The notes below the pieces were generated by a model. It saw only the letters and a program-made list of their open reading frames with translations. It was not told where the DNA came from and did no database searches. 64,000 bases of DNA from Vitrella brassicaformis (taxonomy: Eukaryota; Sar; Vitrellaceae). Shown here piece after piece: positions 47,939-58,323 of the stretch. The stretch is taken from positions 256,558 through 320,557 of the forward strand of contig CDMY01000227.1 of NCBI GenBank assembly GCA_001179505.1. The letters are read 5' to 3'. Positions within the stretch are counted from its first letter, which is position 1. The number at the start of each line of letters is the position of its first letter. Position numbers and translations under genes: made by a program.

Positions 47939-50185
47939 CCTCACCGACACACCGTGGGGCCGTGCCGTGGGGCCGTGCCGTGGGGCGGATGGGATGGCAG
48001 GCAGTAATTCGCTGAAGGTCTGGTGGGGGTTAGGTTGTCTGGGGCACCACGGGGGTGGGCTGGCTGCGTTTTGTTTCATTGTATGTATGGGGGTGGGTGC
48101 CTGGGAAGAATGAATGATGGATCGTCGAGTGCTTTTGAAGGTGAAGGAGGAAGACCTGACAGATGACGATCCGCCCGCCATTATCCTTTGAACGAACAGA
48201 GAGCGGGGGCTGTGCGTGCTGTATGAGGGAGGACAGTCAATTGCTCGATGATGGCTTTTGTGCCTGGGTGCTGGGTTGGGATGGATGGCCGCTTACGTGC
48301 GTGAGTGCATGGTGTCGAGCGGGTGCATTTAAGTGTGTGTGTGTGTGTGTTCGCGTGTGAGTGAGTGCCACCCACATACCTACCCAAACACACACATACA
48401 TGTAGATGTCATCTGATTTGGTGTGATGTGATGCCACCCGAACAGTGCAGCCGGCCAGCAGGGCCCTGTGCGTGCGGTGCGGTGAAGAGAGACGAACGAG
48501 GTGGGGCGGTGGGCGATTTTGGGTCTGTGCGCTGGATGGATGGATGGATGCATTTTGGCCCTCCGTTCTTTGTGTACACGCGTCTTTGTAAGAATGAATG
48601 AACCTCAAACCCTCTTTTTTGTAAGCGACGAGCCAGCAAGCCAGTTGGCGTATACAAAATACAAGTGACACCTGTGTGCTGGTCTGTCTCGTGATCGCTT
48701 CCTTCGGCTGTTGCAGCTGTTGGGTAAAGCTGGAGAGCCCCACATCGCCTGGGGGCTACTTTGGCTGAGCTGGCGGAGGCAGCAGCTGGAAGGAGCGACA
48801 CGCAAGACCAACACGTGCACACACACACACAGACAGCGAATTCATCTGTGCGTCCATGTGTGATAGAGACAGATAGATAGCCGAGGGCAAAGGGCCCCAT
48901 GCGGTGAGGATGATGATGATGATGTTGATGGCCGGCCGTTCATCTGCCCACGTTCATACCCACACAAATGTAGCCACACGTACACACTGACTGACTGACT
49001 GACTTCCATTGCTCTTTCCCACCCTCGCTCTACTCGCTCTACTTGCTCTCTCTGCTCAATCTAACCTGCTCGCTTGGTGTTTGTGTAGTGTCCATCCATT
49101 TATATGTGCCTTTCTGTCGATATGATGATTGATACACAAACCCACTCACTCACACGTACACATCCACACTCGCCTGTACCTACCTACCTACCTACATACA
49201 TACCCACACTACATGAATAAATAAAGGGTGTCCAGAGGAGTGGAGTGGATGACTGAACGACCGTCCCCTGCCGTGTGTTGTGTTGTGTTGTTATTGCTCC
49301 TCGTTCCCTCTTCCTTCTTGCACTCCCTCCCTCTCTTTTTGTTTCTCTCTACCTACCGTACAATGGATGGGTGGCATTGCCACGAGTGAATGCACGTGCG
49401 TGGCGCGAGCGAGACTGAAATGAATGACTGAAGGTCGCCGTCCATTTTTGTGTATGTGGTGTGGTGTGGTGTGGTGTGGTGTTTGCCATTCAGACAATCT
49501 GGCGGCGCTGCGTAGGTGTGTAGCTTAGCTGGGGGGCTGAGCGGACGGACGGACGGACGTAGTGGACCACCTACACACACAGTGGACCACACACACTCAC
49601 ACCCACCCACCCCACAGCACACACACATTGGACCACCCCACACATCGCACTGCCTCGTGTGCATGTGTGTGTGTGTCGCCTGTCCCATACTCGAGGGCAC
49701 TCGCATCCACGCCACTGGGTCCTCATAACATGGTGGGGGGTATGTGATGCCGGTAAGTATGCGGCAAGGAAACACACGCACTGCAGTGGGCAAGTGTGAA
49801 GCGTCATAGCATTGGATGGCCTCCACTGTCGAGGGATTTCGCATTTGTTAACGAGACGTGAAGTGGGCAAAGTCGCATTACAGGGGATGTACTGGGTCCA
49901 TCCACACACGCATACGCATACACATGCACATGCGCACACACGAACAGACACGACGTGGCTAATATTATCGGGTGTCTGTCCGTCGGTCTCATCATTGAGT
50001 CATCAGTCAATCAACCAGCTCCTACCCACACACATACACTCACACAGAGTGGACATGACTGACATGCAGTGTCTGTTGCCAAACACGCACATGGATTGCT
50101 TCTAAAACTGCCCGCACTTGACCCCCTCCCTCCCCTCCCCGTCCCCCTCCCTCCCTTGTGTGTCGGCGGCCGCAGCGGAAATCAT
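47939..50185. other. Long low-complexity convergent intergenic region
   Basis: The largest gene-free stretch of the window (about 2.2 kb). It holds GGGGCCGTGCC tandem copies at about 47955-47985, (GT)n at 48333-48351, GGATGGATGGATG at about 48535-48549, GATGATGATG at about 48906-48925, CTAC repeats at about 49180-49203, a GTGTG pentamer array at about 49454-49482, ACGGACGG at about 49543-49558 and (CA)n tracts. No exon, rRNA or tRNA is supported. Confidence 0.5.
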
Positions 50186-51029
50186 TCATCGCCTTCGGCT
50201 GATCACACACAAGGACACGAGGACAATGCATCGATCAGCCTGCCCATCCGGTGGGTTTGGTGCTGTGCTGTGCAGTTTGCTCACCCGCCGCGCTTCTGGT
50301 TGAATGGGACCTTGGTGAAAGCCCAGTCGACATGCACCTGCTTCTCCAGAATCTCCTTGCCGTTCATCGCTGCCATGGTATGGCCATCCAGTCCAGCAGC
50401 AATCAGTCAATCACACACATCCACACTCACTCACTCGGCGCAGGTGCGCGTGTGTGCATACATACCGTCGATGGCGGCCTTGGCCTCCTGGTACTTCTCG
50501 TACTCGATGAAGCAGTAACCCTGCACACACCACACCCGGCACACACACACACACACACACACAGAGAGAGATACAGACGTCCATCATGGCTGAATGTTCT
50601 GTGTGCCTGCCAACAGTGACCGGCCGACCTACCTTGACGAATCCTGAGCGTCTGTCGAGGTTGAGGTGGAGGTTCTTGATGTCGCCGAACTGGTCAAAGT
50701 GCTCGTGCAGGTCCTCCTCCTGGCACTCCTCCATCAGACCCGTCACGATGACAATCCAGCCCTCGATGGCTGCGCACGCACCACACACACACCACAAAGA
50801 GAGACATCCCTCATCATCCAGTCCCTCCCTCTGCTTCACTCAGGTAGGTATCGCATCGCTCACATCTGGCGGGTCCGAATTCGTCGCTGCCTCCCTCCTG
50901 GTTGAGCGACTGGAACACGCCCGCATCTCCCTCGTATCGGTCGTCCACCTCCATGGCGTCCCTCGCGCCCCTCCCTTTGATGCGGCGGCCGCCAGACCGC
51001 ATCCCTGCATCTCCTTCATCACTCTGCAT
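50186..51029 (-). CDS. RNA-binding protein 8A (Y14), exon junction complex subunit
   Basis: Core factor that binds Mago and is deposited on spliced mRNA, acting in nucleus and cytoplasm. Exons 50864-51029, 50633-50769, 50466-50520, 50285-50369 and 50186-50198 close in phase to 151 residues, close to the usual Y14 size. The N-terminal tail is acidic and basic in turn (GGRRIKGRGARD, then DRYEGDAGVF). The RRM begins with RSIEGWIVIVTG, contains the RNP-like GYCFIEYEKYQEA and ends with VHVDWAFTKVPFNQK. The C-terminus KRGGRRR is completed by a last exon of only 13 nt. That fits the Arg-rich tail of Y14 proteins. The start is the first Met of the frame; upstream codons lack an ATG. Divergent from the MAP3K gene. 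Confidence 0.93.
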
Positions 51030-51228
51030 ACTCACTCACGGATCTACTCACACGAAGGCCGCTAGGCAAAACCTGGGGACGTCTCGGCAACGAAGGGAAG
51101 CAGATGCGGACTCTTCTCACCACAAGCTGCTTTCTGAGCTCGCCGACCCCCGGTCTAGGACATTTCATGAAACTGTTCGCTCGCGGGTCTCGACCTTCTC
51201 TTTTCCTTCCCTCCCCTCCCCCCGGATC
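51030..51228. promoter_or_regulatory. Short bidirectional promoter region
   Basis: 199 bp between divergent start codons of Y14 and the MAP3K. Contains GAGCTCGCC (about 51134) and GTTCGCTCGCGG (about 51176), partial matches to the GCTCGC core seen in other promoters, and a CT-rich tract just before the MAP3K start. Confidence 0.35.
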
Positions 51229-53620
51229 ATGCAGCCTTACCTGCCTGGCAAGGGGCTATTCCTGCCCGTTGGGGCACTGCCGGGCAAAGGAAGCGACGGA
51301 AGCCCTGGCAGCCGGGAGAAGAAGGACGCTGGGCGGAGTTTGAGGGCCTCTCAATTGACCGATGTGACGGCTGAGGGGTCATCGTCATCGAGCAGCTATG
51401 CGAGGAGCCCATCGGTTGGCAGATTGAGACGCCAGATGCTGGGCCGGACACGCACAGGCAGGCTGCTGTGTTTGCTTTTCTGCTCGCAGATTCGCGTCAA
51501 GTGCTACGTGGATGAGGGAGATGTGCTGCTGTATCAAGTCGAGTTAGCAGGGGATGATTTCACAAACTGGGGGCTCACAATGGATGCACGCACGGATGAA
51601 TGTCTGTGTGTTTGTTTTCAGGCCGACTCTGACGTCGTGTGAGGCGCTTTGGGGGGAGCTGCACAAGGACTGGGGGAACGAGATATCCCTCAGATGGAAG
51701 GTGAGACCATCACACACAAGGCAACCACATCCTTCCATGGCATGTGGCGGTTGTCCATCCAGGACGAGGAGGGAGATGCCATCTTGATGCGACAGCCGCG
51801 CGACCTCCTGGTTGCTCTGGAACACAACCGCTCGTCGCCTTCGCTCAAGATCAGCATGGAGAGGGGCCTTTCACCAGCTCAATCCATCAGCCGCAAGTCC
51901 AAGTCAGCAAGATCACACCGGTCCACCCGCTCTTCAGGTGACTATGCATGTCACATACATCCATCTACCATACGAGACACGACGATGCAGCACCTGGTGT
52001 GCCTGCAGGGGGCTCCCCTCGCCCGTCCGACCCCCTTCAGCCCCAGGCGTCAGCAGTGCCCTCGTCCATCGGGTCGATATTTTCCGATTCGCCCGTCTCC
52101 CCCGCGGCCAGCGACAGACCACAGGGGGGCGGGGAGGGAGTGGACGTCATGAAAAGGCTCGAGCAGATGATCGTGGCGGCAGAGGAGGGGGGCACAGACG
52201 AGACGCAGCAGATGGACATGCTGTCCACGCTCACAGAGGAGACCATCACTGAGAAGGACCTCCAGATGGGCCAGAAGCTCGGGGCGGGGTCCTACGGGAC
52301 GGTGTATCTCGCCATGCACACACATACGGGGCAGCTTCTGGCACTCAAACAGGTGGAGTTGGCCACCCACTCGCAGGCGCAACAGAGCCAAGTGAGTGAG
52401 AGAGACACCGGGGGAAGGCCTACGGCATCGGTCGCTCGTTGGCTTTTGTGTGCAGCTGATGGAGTTCCAGCATGAGATGGGTCTGCTCAAGAGCCTGCAA
52501 CACCCGAATATCGTCAGCTACATCGGTGTGGTGCAGACGCCCGTGTCTCTCAACATCCTCATGGAATACGTACCTGGTATGCTGCACAGGTCATGGGATG
52601 GATGGATGGCCTTAGCTGTGGATCTCTCCTTCTTGCTGTTCAGGCGGGTCACTGCAGTCCTTGATTGGCAAGTTTGGTCCTCTGAAGGAGAGCGTCGTGG
52701 CGCTGTTTACACACCAAATTCTGCAAGTGAGCCGCCACCCATACACAGCAGGCCACCACACACATATGCGCATGATTGCTGCCCAGGGCCTGGCGTATCT
52801 CCACGAGCACAACATCGTCCACAGAGGTAGGTAGGCAAAGTGCGTCTCAGCAAGCCATTGCACCCACTCGCGACGAGGAAGAACACTCAATGTGTGTAGA
52901 CATCAAGGGCGGCAACATCCTGTTGCGTGCTGACGGAGTGGTCAAGTTGGCGGACTTTGGGTGCGCCAGGGTGCTGGACAGAGAGGGGGAGTCCTCCACG
53001 GAGAAGGACATGTGCATGACCACCAAAGGCACGCCCCTCTGGATGGCGCCGGAAGTCAGTGACCGAGTGACCGACTGATCAATCAAAGGCTTCTCATGAG
53101 TTATGAGTGTGTGGCTGCGGTGTAGGTATTGGCGAAGGAGCCGTATTCGACGCCTGCGGACATCTGGTCAGTCGGATGCACTGTCATCGAGATGATCACG
53201 GGTAGGCAGACGTGATCTCATGGTGTCTCGTCATCCTATCCGCCGACCGATGGACACATGCGTTCAGGTCAGCCGCCCTGGTCTGAGTATGGCTCACCAT
53301 GGGCAGCCCTGTACGCTATTGTCAAGGCGCGTCGCAGCCCCCCGATCCGCTCAGACATCCCCAAAGGCGCACAGGCGTTCATCGCAGAGTGCCTCAGATT
53401 GTATGTGAAGCAAACATCCACAGAGACGCGGAGACGCGTGTCGGCTGCAGGGCGTGTGGGCCCCCTGTGTGTCTGTATGTCTGTGTGGTTGTTCAGCACC
53501 CCGTCTGAGCGTCCCACAGCGTCAGCGTTGCTGAGGCATCCCTTTCTGCGGCAGGCAGCCATGCGACACGCGGCGAAGGCCAAACGGGACACACCTGGCC
53601 GCAGCCGGGAAAGCCAGTGA
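51229..53620 (+). CDS. PB1-domain MAP kinase kinase kinase (MEKK2/3-like)
   Basis: Serine/threonine kinase likely acting at the top of a MAP kinase cascade. The N-terminus is Ser/Gly-rich. A PB1-type domain follows ([27 protein letters not shown]), with the acidic OPCA segment [19 protein letters not shown]. Next is a Ser/Pro-rich linker, then the kinase domain. It carries the glycine loop [11 protein letters not shown], the ATP lysine in LALKQV, the catalytic loop IVHRDIKGGN split by an intron, DFG in LADFGCARV, the activation segment ending TPLWMAPE, and SVGCTVIEM. The product ends in a basic tail. All catalytic residues are present. Exon borders around 51440-51490 are uncertain. PB1 plus MEKK-type kinase suggests partner-controlled activation as in animal MEKK2/3. 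Confidence 0.9.
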
Positions 53621-55881
53621 GTGGAGAGAGAGAGAGAGAGAGAGAGAGGGTGTAGGCTTTAGATGTAGGTGTAGGGGACGGCTGTGTGAAGATAGCTATG
53701 TATGTGTGTGCGACAGCCATCAGGAAGTATTGATTTACTTGTCTGTAAGGTGTCACCATACATACGCACTGCGGCGCACGCTTCCCCCCATGACTCGGCT
53801 CAGTCAAATCTCACCGATAAGGTTTGTCTTCATATCGTGAAGAAGTGCAGGCAGGACTTGTTTGCTTGGTCGGTCACTCGGGGATGTGGGATCAAAGACA
53901 GGAAATATAAAATGTAGGCAGCTATCAGCAAAGACCTTTACCCCCACAGCGCTCAGCACCACAATCAACAAGCCAGGCAGCCCCATGTAACATCAACAGG
54001 CAGGCGTTGATGTCGTTGAGGTCGGTATTGTTGTAGGTGGCACACCGGTCTCGAGGTCTTGCCGACTGGCTGTGTCGCCAGCCAGTGGTTTGCGGGAAAA
54101 TGGAAAGATAAGTCGCCGACAAATACAAAAATGTCGGCAGCGATTTGAAAACACCTGCGATAGGGAAAATGTTCACACACATGTGTCTTCGCATTTCTCG
54201 GCAAGTGACGTAGTTCCGTATTGTGTACCTGCAAGGCAATCAAGCGCTCGCTCAAGCTGCCCGCTGCGACTTGGAGGCGTGCAGCGCCCAAAGCAAACCC
54301 AGCAAAGCGAAGCAAACCGAAGCAAACCTGCGTCTTGCTTGTATCGATGCAAGACAAATCAATGCAAGCAAAGCAAAGCAAGGCAAAGCAAGGCCCAAGC
54401 CAAAGGTGACGAGGGAGAGGAGACAAGCAAAGCAAAGCAAAGCAAAGCCAAGCCACCAGGTCCGTGTGCTGTGGTCGAACCCCCCGACACGCTCGCCCAG
54501 CCCACCGTCGAGAGATGACATAAGGGGCGCAGACCTCGGCGCACACGAGCTCGGCGAAGATGATACACGCGATGTAGAGTCCCCTACACACGAACCTGTT
54601 CCCTGGTAACGCCAGGAGACAGGCAGAGCAAAAGATCACCCTCAGATGCCGCCAGACGCTGCTTTTGTAGCATCTCCAGCAGAGCGGCGGGAGGGGGATC
54701 TATGCTGCTGTGCCGCGGGGGAAGGAAATAGAGCTGTCTCGGCTGAGGATGTGCAGCTCCCCGTCCGCCGCATCTCGCCACAGAAACCAGACCAGATGCG
54801 GTCGTTGACGATCAGCTGGTCCGACAAATATGGAATGTAGGCAGCCATCAAAGCCGGCCAACTGTCTCCGGCGAGCTGCGGAAAAGGAATCCCTCGACCG
54901 CCTCGCGCTAAATGCCAGTCGAGTTCTGCTGCAGGTTGAGCTGTGTCTCTCTGCTGCCGTTGTGGCCATTGTGGCCGTTCTGCGTCCTTCCATTCCCGTT
55001 GTGGACGCCCTGCATGTTGGGGCTGCCGTGCTTCAGGCCAGCCTCAGGTGTCTTCTTCCTGCATTGGGTTGCCATCTGCAGACGTCGATCTCTCGGCTTG
55101 CTAGAAACCGGGGCCCCTGACGCTTGCAGAGAGTAGATTACGAAGCCCCCGAGACCAATCACTGTACCGCCCCACCAGATTCTCAATGAAGATGGCCACA
55201 CCTGTGATCAGCTGCCAAAAGCACTATATGTGCGATACACAGGACCAGTGCAGATCCGCTGCATCGTCGCTCAGGGCGCGAGAAGCCACATCGACACCAG
55301 CGCCGACTCTTTGCTTCACCCCCAGCCCGTCCTCGAGCCCCACCCCAGCCGCAGCCGCAGCGGTGGAAGCAACTGCCTCTCTGAATCGCCTGAAGAGGAG
55401 AGAAGGGCATGCCCACGCCCATCACCGCCACTTCTGCGGACACCTTGCCATTGAGAACAGGGAGTATGACACGCAGGAAGAAGTGCTCACCTGACGGAGA
55501 CAAAGGTATGGCACGTGGTATGGCGCACTGCCCAGCTGCCAGGCGGACGACAGGCACTCGCCAGCCGCTCGCAGAAGGCGGGTCGCCACCTGCCACGGAG
55601 GCTGGTCAAGGAAGTGGCGGGCGGCTCCGGACAAAAGGGGAGGCATGGGAGGGGGCGGGGCGGACCACGGAAACCAACAGCCAGCTCAAACGAAAAAGAA
55701 ACAGAGGCGGTGTGGCTGACCAAAGTCTGGAGAGCTGCGAACGGCCGAAAATTGCAAAGAACGAGTGAAGAAGGGAGAGACGGAAAGACCCGTCTCGGCG
55801 AGAATTCTCGAGCGCTTTGAGCTTGCGGCATTCCTCTTTTGTTGGGCGAGCATCACACACCTCAACAAAGGGAGCATAGTT
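53621..55881. other. Unresolved repetitive region
   Basis: Starts with a (GA)n run at about 53627-53648. A long array of AGCAA/GCAAA-type units spans about 54295-54460. Three related segments with the pattern AAATA(N)4-6ATGTNGGCAGC lie at 53902-53926, 54116-54146 and 54820-54851. On the minus strand the frame at about 54909-55201 encodes a membrane-like stretch (WWGGTVIGLGGFVIYSL) reminiscent of the last helix of triose-phosphate/nucleotide-sugar transporters, and weak exons may extend to 55490. No complete gene could be assembled. Remnants of a decayed gene or element are possible. Confidence 0.4.
54909..55201 (-). CDS. Possible terminal exon of a membrane protein
   Basis: Open frame with a hydrophobic segment (GGTVIGLGGFVIYSL) then a polar Asn/Gly/His-rich tail ending in a stop. 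There is no ATG at its start, so it would be a 3' exon. The helix plus YS motif is similar to the end of the drug/metabolite transporter fold. A short candidate intron (about 38 nt) precedes it. Very tentative. Confidence 0.25.
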
Positions 55882-57128
55882 ATGGCGCACAAGAAAGATT
55901 CGTCATCCGTTGCCACGTCAGCTGGTCCGGCGGCGGAGAAGGGTCTGAAGATCATCGGAGCTGGTAAGCAGGAACGTGACAGCAGTCGCACAACACCAGC
56001 ATCCGTGCGTGTGCATGCGTGTAGGTTACGGGCGCACCGGGTGGGTGGATGCACAGGCAGATGATATACTCCATCATCTCTTTTAGCAGTGGGTGATTCG
56101 CTTGCAGGACCTTCTCTCTCAAGAATGCTCTGGAGCAGCTGGGCTACCCGTGTTACCACATGGCGGAGCTATTCGCCAACCCTGCAAGGATGCCCGTGTG
56201 GCGGGAGATCACGAGGAAGAACGGCAAGGGCGTTGACTGGGACGCCGTCTTCGACGGCTTCACAGCAACAACCGACTGGCCCGCTGCGCCCTTCTTCGAT
56301 GAGCTCTTCCAGGCATACCCCGACGCAAAGGTGAGCACTCACATGGAGAGAGATGCCTGGCTGGCTGGTCTCATTTCAGGTCTGTTGTGTCTGCCTTGCG
56401 TGTGAGTGTGCGTGCAGGTGGTTTTGACGGTGAGAGACCCCTCCAAGTGGTACCAAAGCATCCGACAGTACGCCACTCATGCAGATGCACGCACGCCACT
56501 CAACACACACGAGACAAGGGCTCTCTGAGGACATCTGCCGGCCGGCCTCTCTCTCTGGTTGTGCAGGACGGTCATCAGTTTCCGGAAGCACCGCAAGTCG
56601 CCCATCTACCGACTGGGTCTGCGCCTCTGCCCCATCTTTGTTTTGCGCGAGTTCCAGCGGATGTGGCACGAGCTGCAGCTGGCCCGCCCATTCACCGACG
56701 CATTTGACTTCGACGAGATGACCGAGGAGGGCACCGTGGCCATGTTCAACCAGTGGACACAGCACGTCAAGGAGACTGTCCCGCCACAACAGCTGCTCGT
56801 GTACGAGGTGGGCAAGGATCTCACCCCGAGGCACGCTCACATGTCCTCACTGCGCGTGCCTGTGTGTGTGTGTGTGTGTGTGTGTGTCGATCAGGTGAGG
56901 GACGGTTGGGGCCCGTTGTGTGCTTTCCTAGGCCATTCCATCCCCTCCACACCCTTTCCTAACCTGAATGACGTCGAGACGTGGAAGCGAAGGGCGCCGA
57001 GTGGGGAGAGACTGCTGTATGGCATTGGCTATACTACGGTGGGGCTTGCTGCACTCGCTTCTGTGGGGGTCGCCTGGGCTCTGCTCACTGCTGTAGGAGC
57101 AGCTGCTCGAGCAAAGACACGGGCGTAG
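55882..57128 (+). CDS. P-loop sulfotransferase-like protein with membrane tail
   Basis: Member of the sulfotransferase-like P-loop family that includes many uncharacterised eukaryotic proteins. Six exons (55882-55963, 56025-56040, 56108-56330, 56418-56467, 56567-56807, 56895-57128) close in phase to 281 residues. The second exon is only 16 nt and encodes the core of the nucleotide-binding loop GYGRTGTFSLKNAL. Other family motifs are LGYPCYHM, TDWPAAPFFDEL, YPDAKVVLTVRDPSKWYQS and the C-terminal FLGHSIPSTPFPNLND. The end of the protein is a hydrophobic helix (LAALASVGVAWALLTAVG) with a basic tail, so it may be tail-anchored. PAPS-dependent sulfation is the family expectation; acceptor unknown. 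Confidence 0.87.
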
Positions 57129-58323
57129 AGAGAAGACAGCTGTGTGTACGTGTGTGTGTAGTGCTTTGTCATGTCATGTACATTATGGGCAGGTAGGTGA
57201 TCTAAATGGATGGATGGGATGGATGGTGTGTGTGTTCCTGCGGTTTATGCTTTCAGTGACGCAGGTCACTGCGTGAACGTCAGGATGTGCCGGCCAGTCG
57301 AAAAGACAGACACAGTCTTGCTTGGGGGCTTCTTGGTTGGTTGGTTGGTTGGGCGGGCGGGTGGGTGGGTGGCCGGACAGACAGCAAGAAGAGAGGAAAG
57401 AGACACGTCTGTTGTTTTTCGGCCGGTGCTGCATCGGGCGTTCTCTTTTCGGCGGGCTCGTGTGTGCTCACCGCCTCTCAGGAGAGATGCGTCGATTCTC
57501 GGTCTCTTTGCTGTACTTCGGCCGGTGCAGCGGTGCGTGTCCCTAAGTAGCGGATGGATGGATGGATGGACGGGCGAGATCGCGGCCATGTGTGCGCAGA
57601 CAATGTACGTTCCTTTGTGCTGACGAGAAACTGGTTGCACGGTCAGACATGTCTGCCCTTTGGGCGACAAACACATGTGTGACAGACACACACACAGATA
57701 CACAAACGTGAACGTGCACATCAACAGATAGAGTTGCCGTACGTAAGCAACTCACTCCCTTCTGCTGTCTCTGTCACTCACTTGCCTCAGGAATCGCTTT
57801 CGTCTGACCTGTGTGGAGCACTAGCCACGCCAGCCAGACCAAGCACAGGCTGACGCACATCCACAGATAAAAGCGGCAGCTCGACCGCTCGTACACTCAT
57901 CAAGGCTGACTGACCCCCATTTCGCTGTTTCGGTCCGCTGAGTCTGTCACTAACTTGTCACCAGAGTCTGCGTCCCATGGCGCGAGTGGAGAATTTGCCA
58001 CATCGACCACGACACGCACGCCACGGTGACAAGCCAGAGACAGAGCCAGGTGCCAGGAGACGGGGACGTGTACAGACCAGACCGACTGTGTCGGCAATGC
58101 AGCGTATACAGAGATCGAAAAAGCGGATCAACCATCGTCTGCCCGGCTGGCTAGTGGTGTACGTATATAGTATGTGCACTCTCGCCTCTCTCGTCTCTCC
58201 TTGAAAGTGCACTGCTCTCTCAGACAGACACACACACGACACCACTGGCACAAACCAAAAAGACCCAATCCAATGCCAAACCACACCAACAATCGCCCCA
58301 CCTCCCCCCCGCGGGGAAAAACA
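57129..58323. other. Convergent 3' intergenic region
   Basis: Contains tandem GGTT then GGGC/GGGT units at about 57334-57372, GGATGGATGGATGG at about 57551-57569 and a CACAGATACACAAAC stretch. No exon or RNA gene is supported. Confidence 0.5.

Noticed and set aside
54240-54470. AGCAAAGC array as a CRISPR or satellite array
   Set aside because: Units are 5-10 nt without spacers of constant length; it is simple-sequence DNA in a eukaryotic genome.
55406-55768. Plus-strand frame upstream of the sulfotransferase-like gene
   Set aside because: Low-complexity Gly/Arg/Thr-rich product with no splice context or domain; probably chance.
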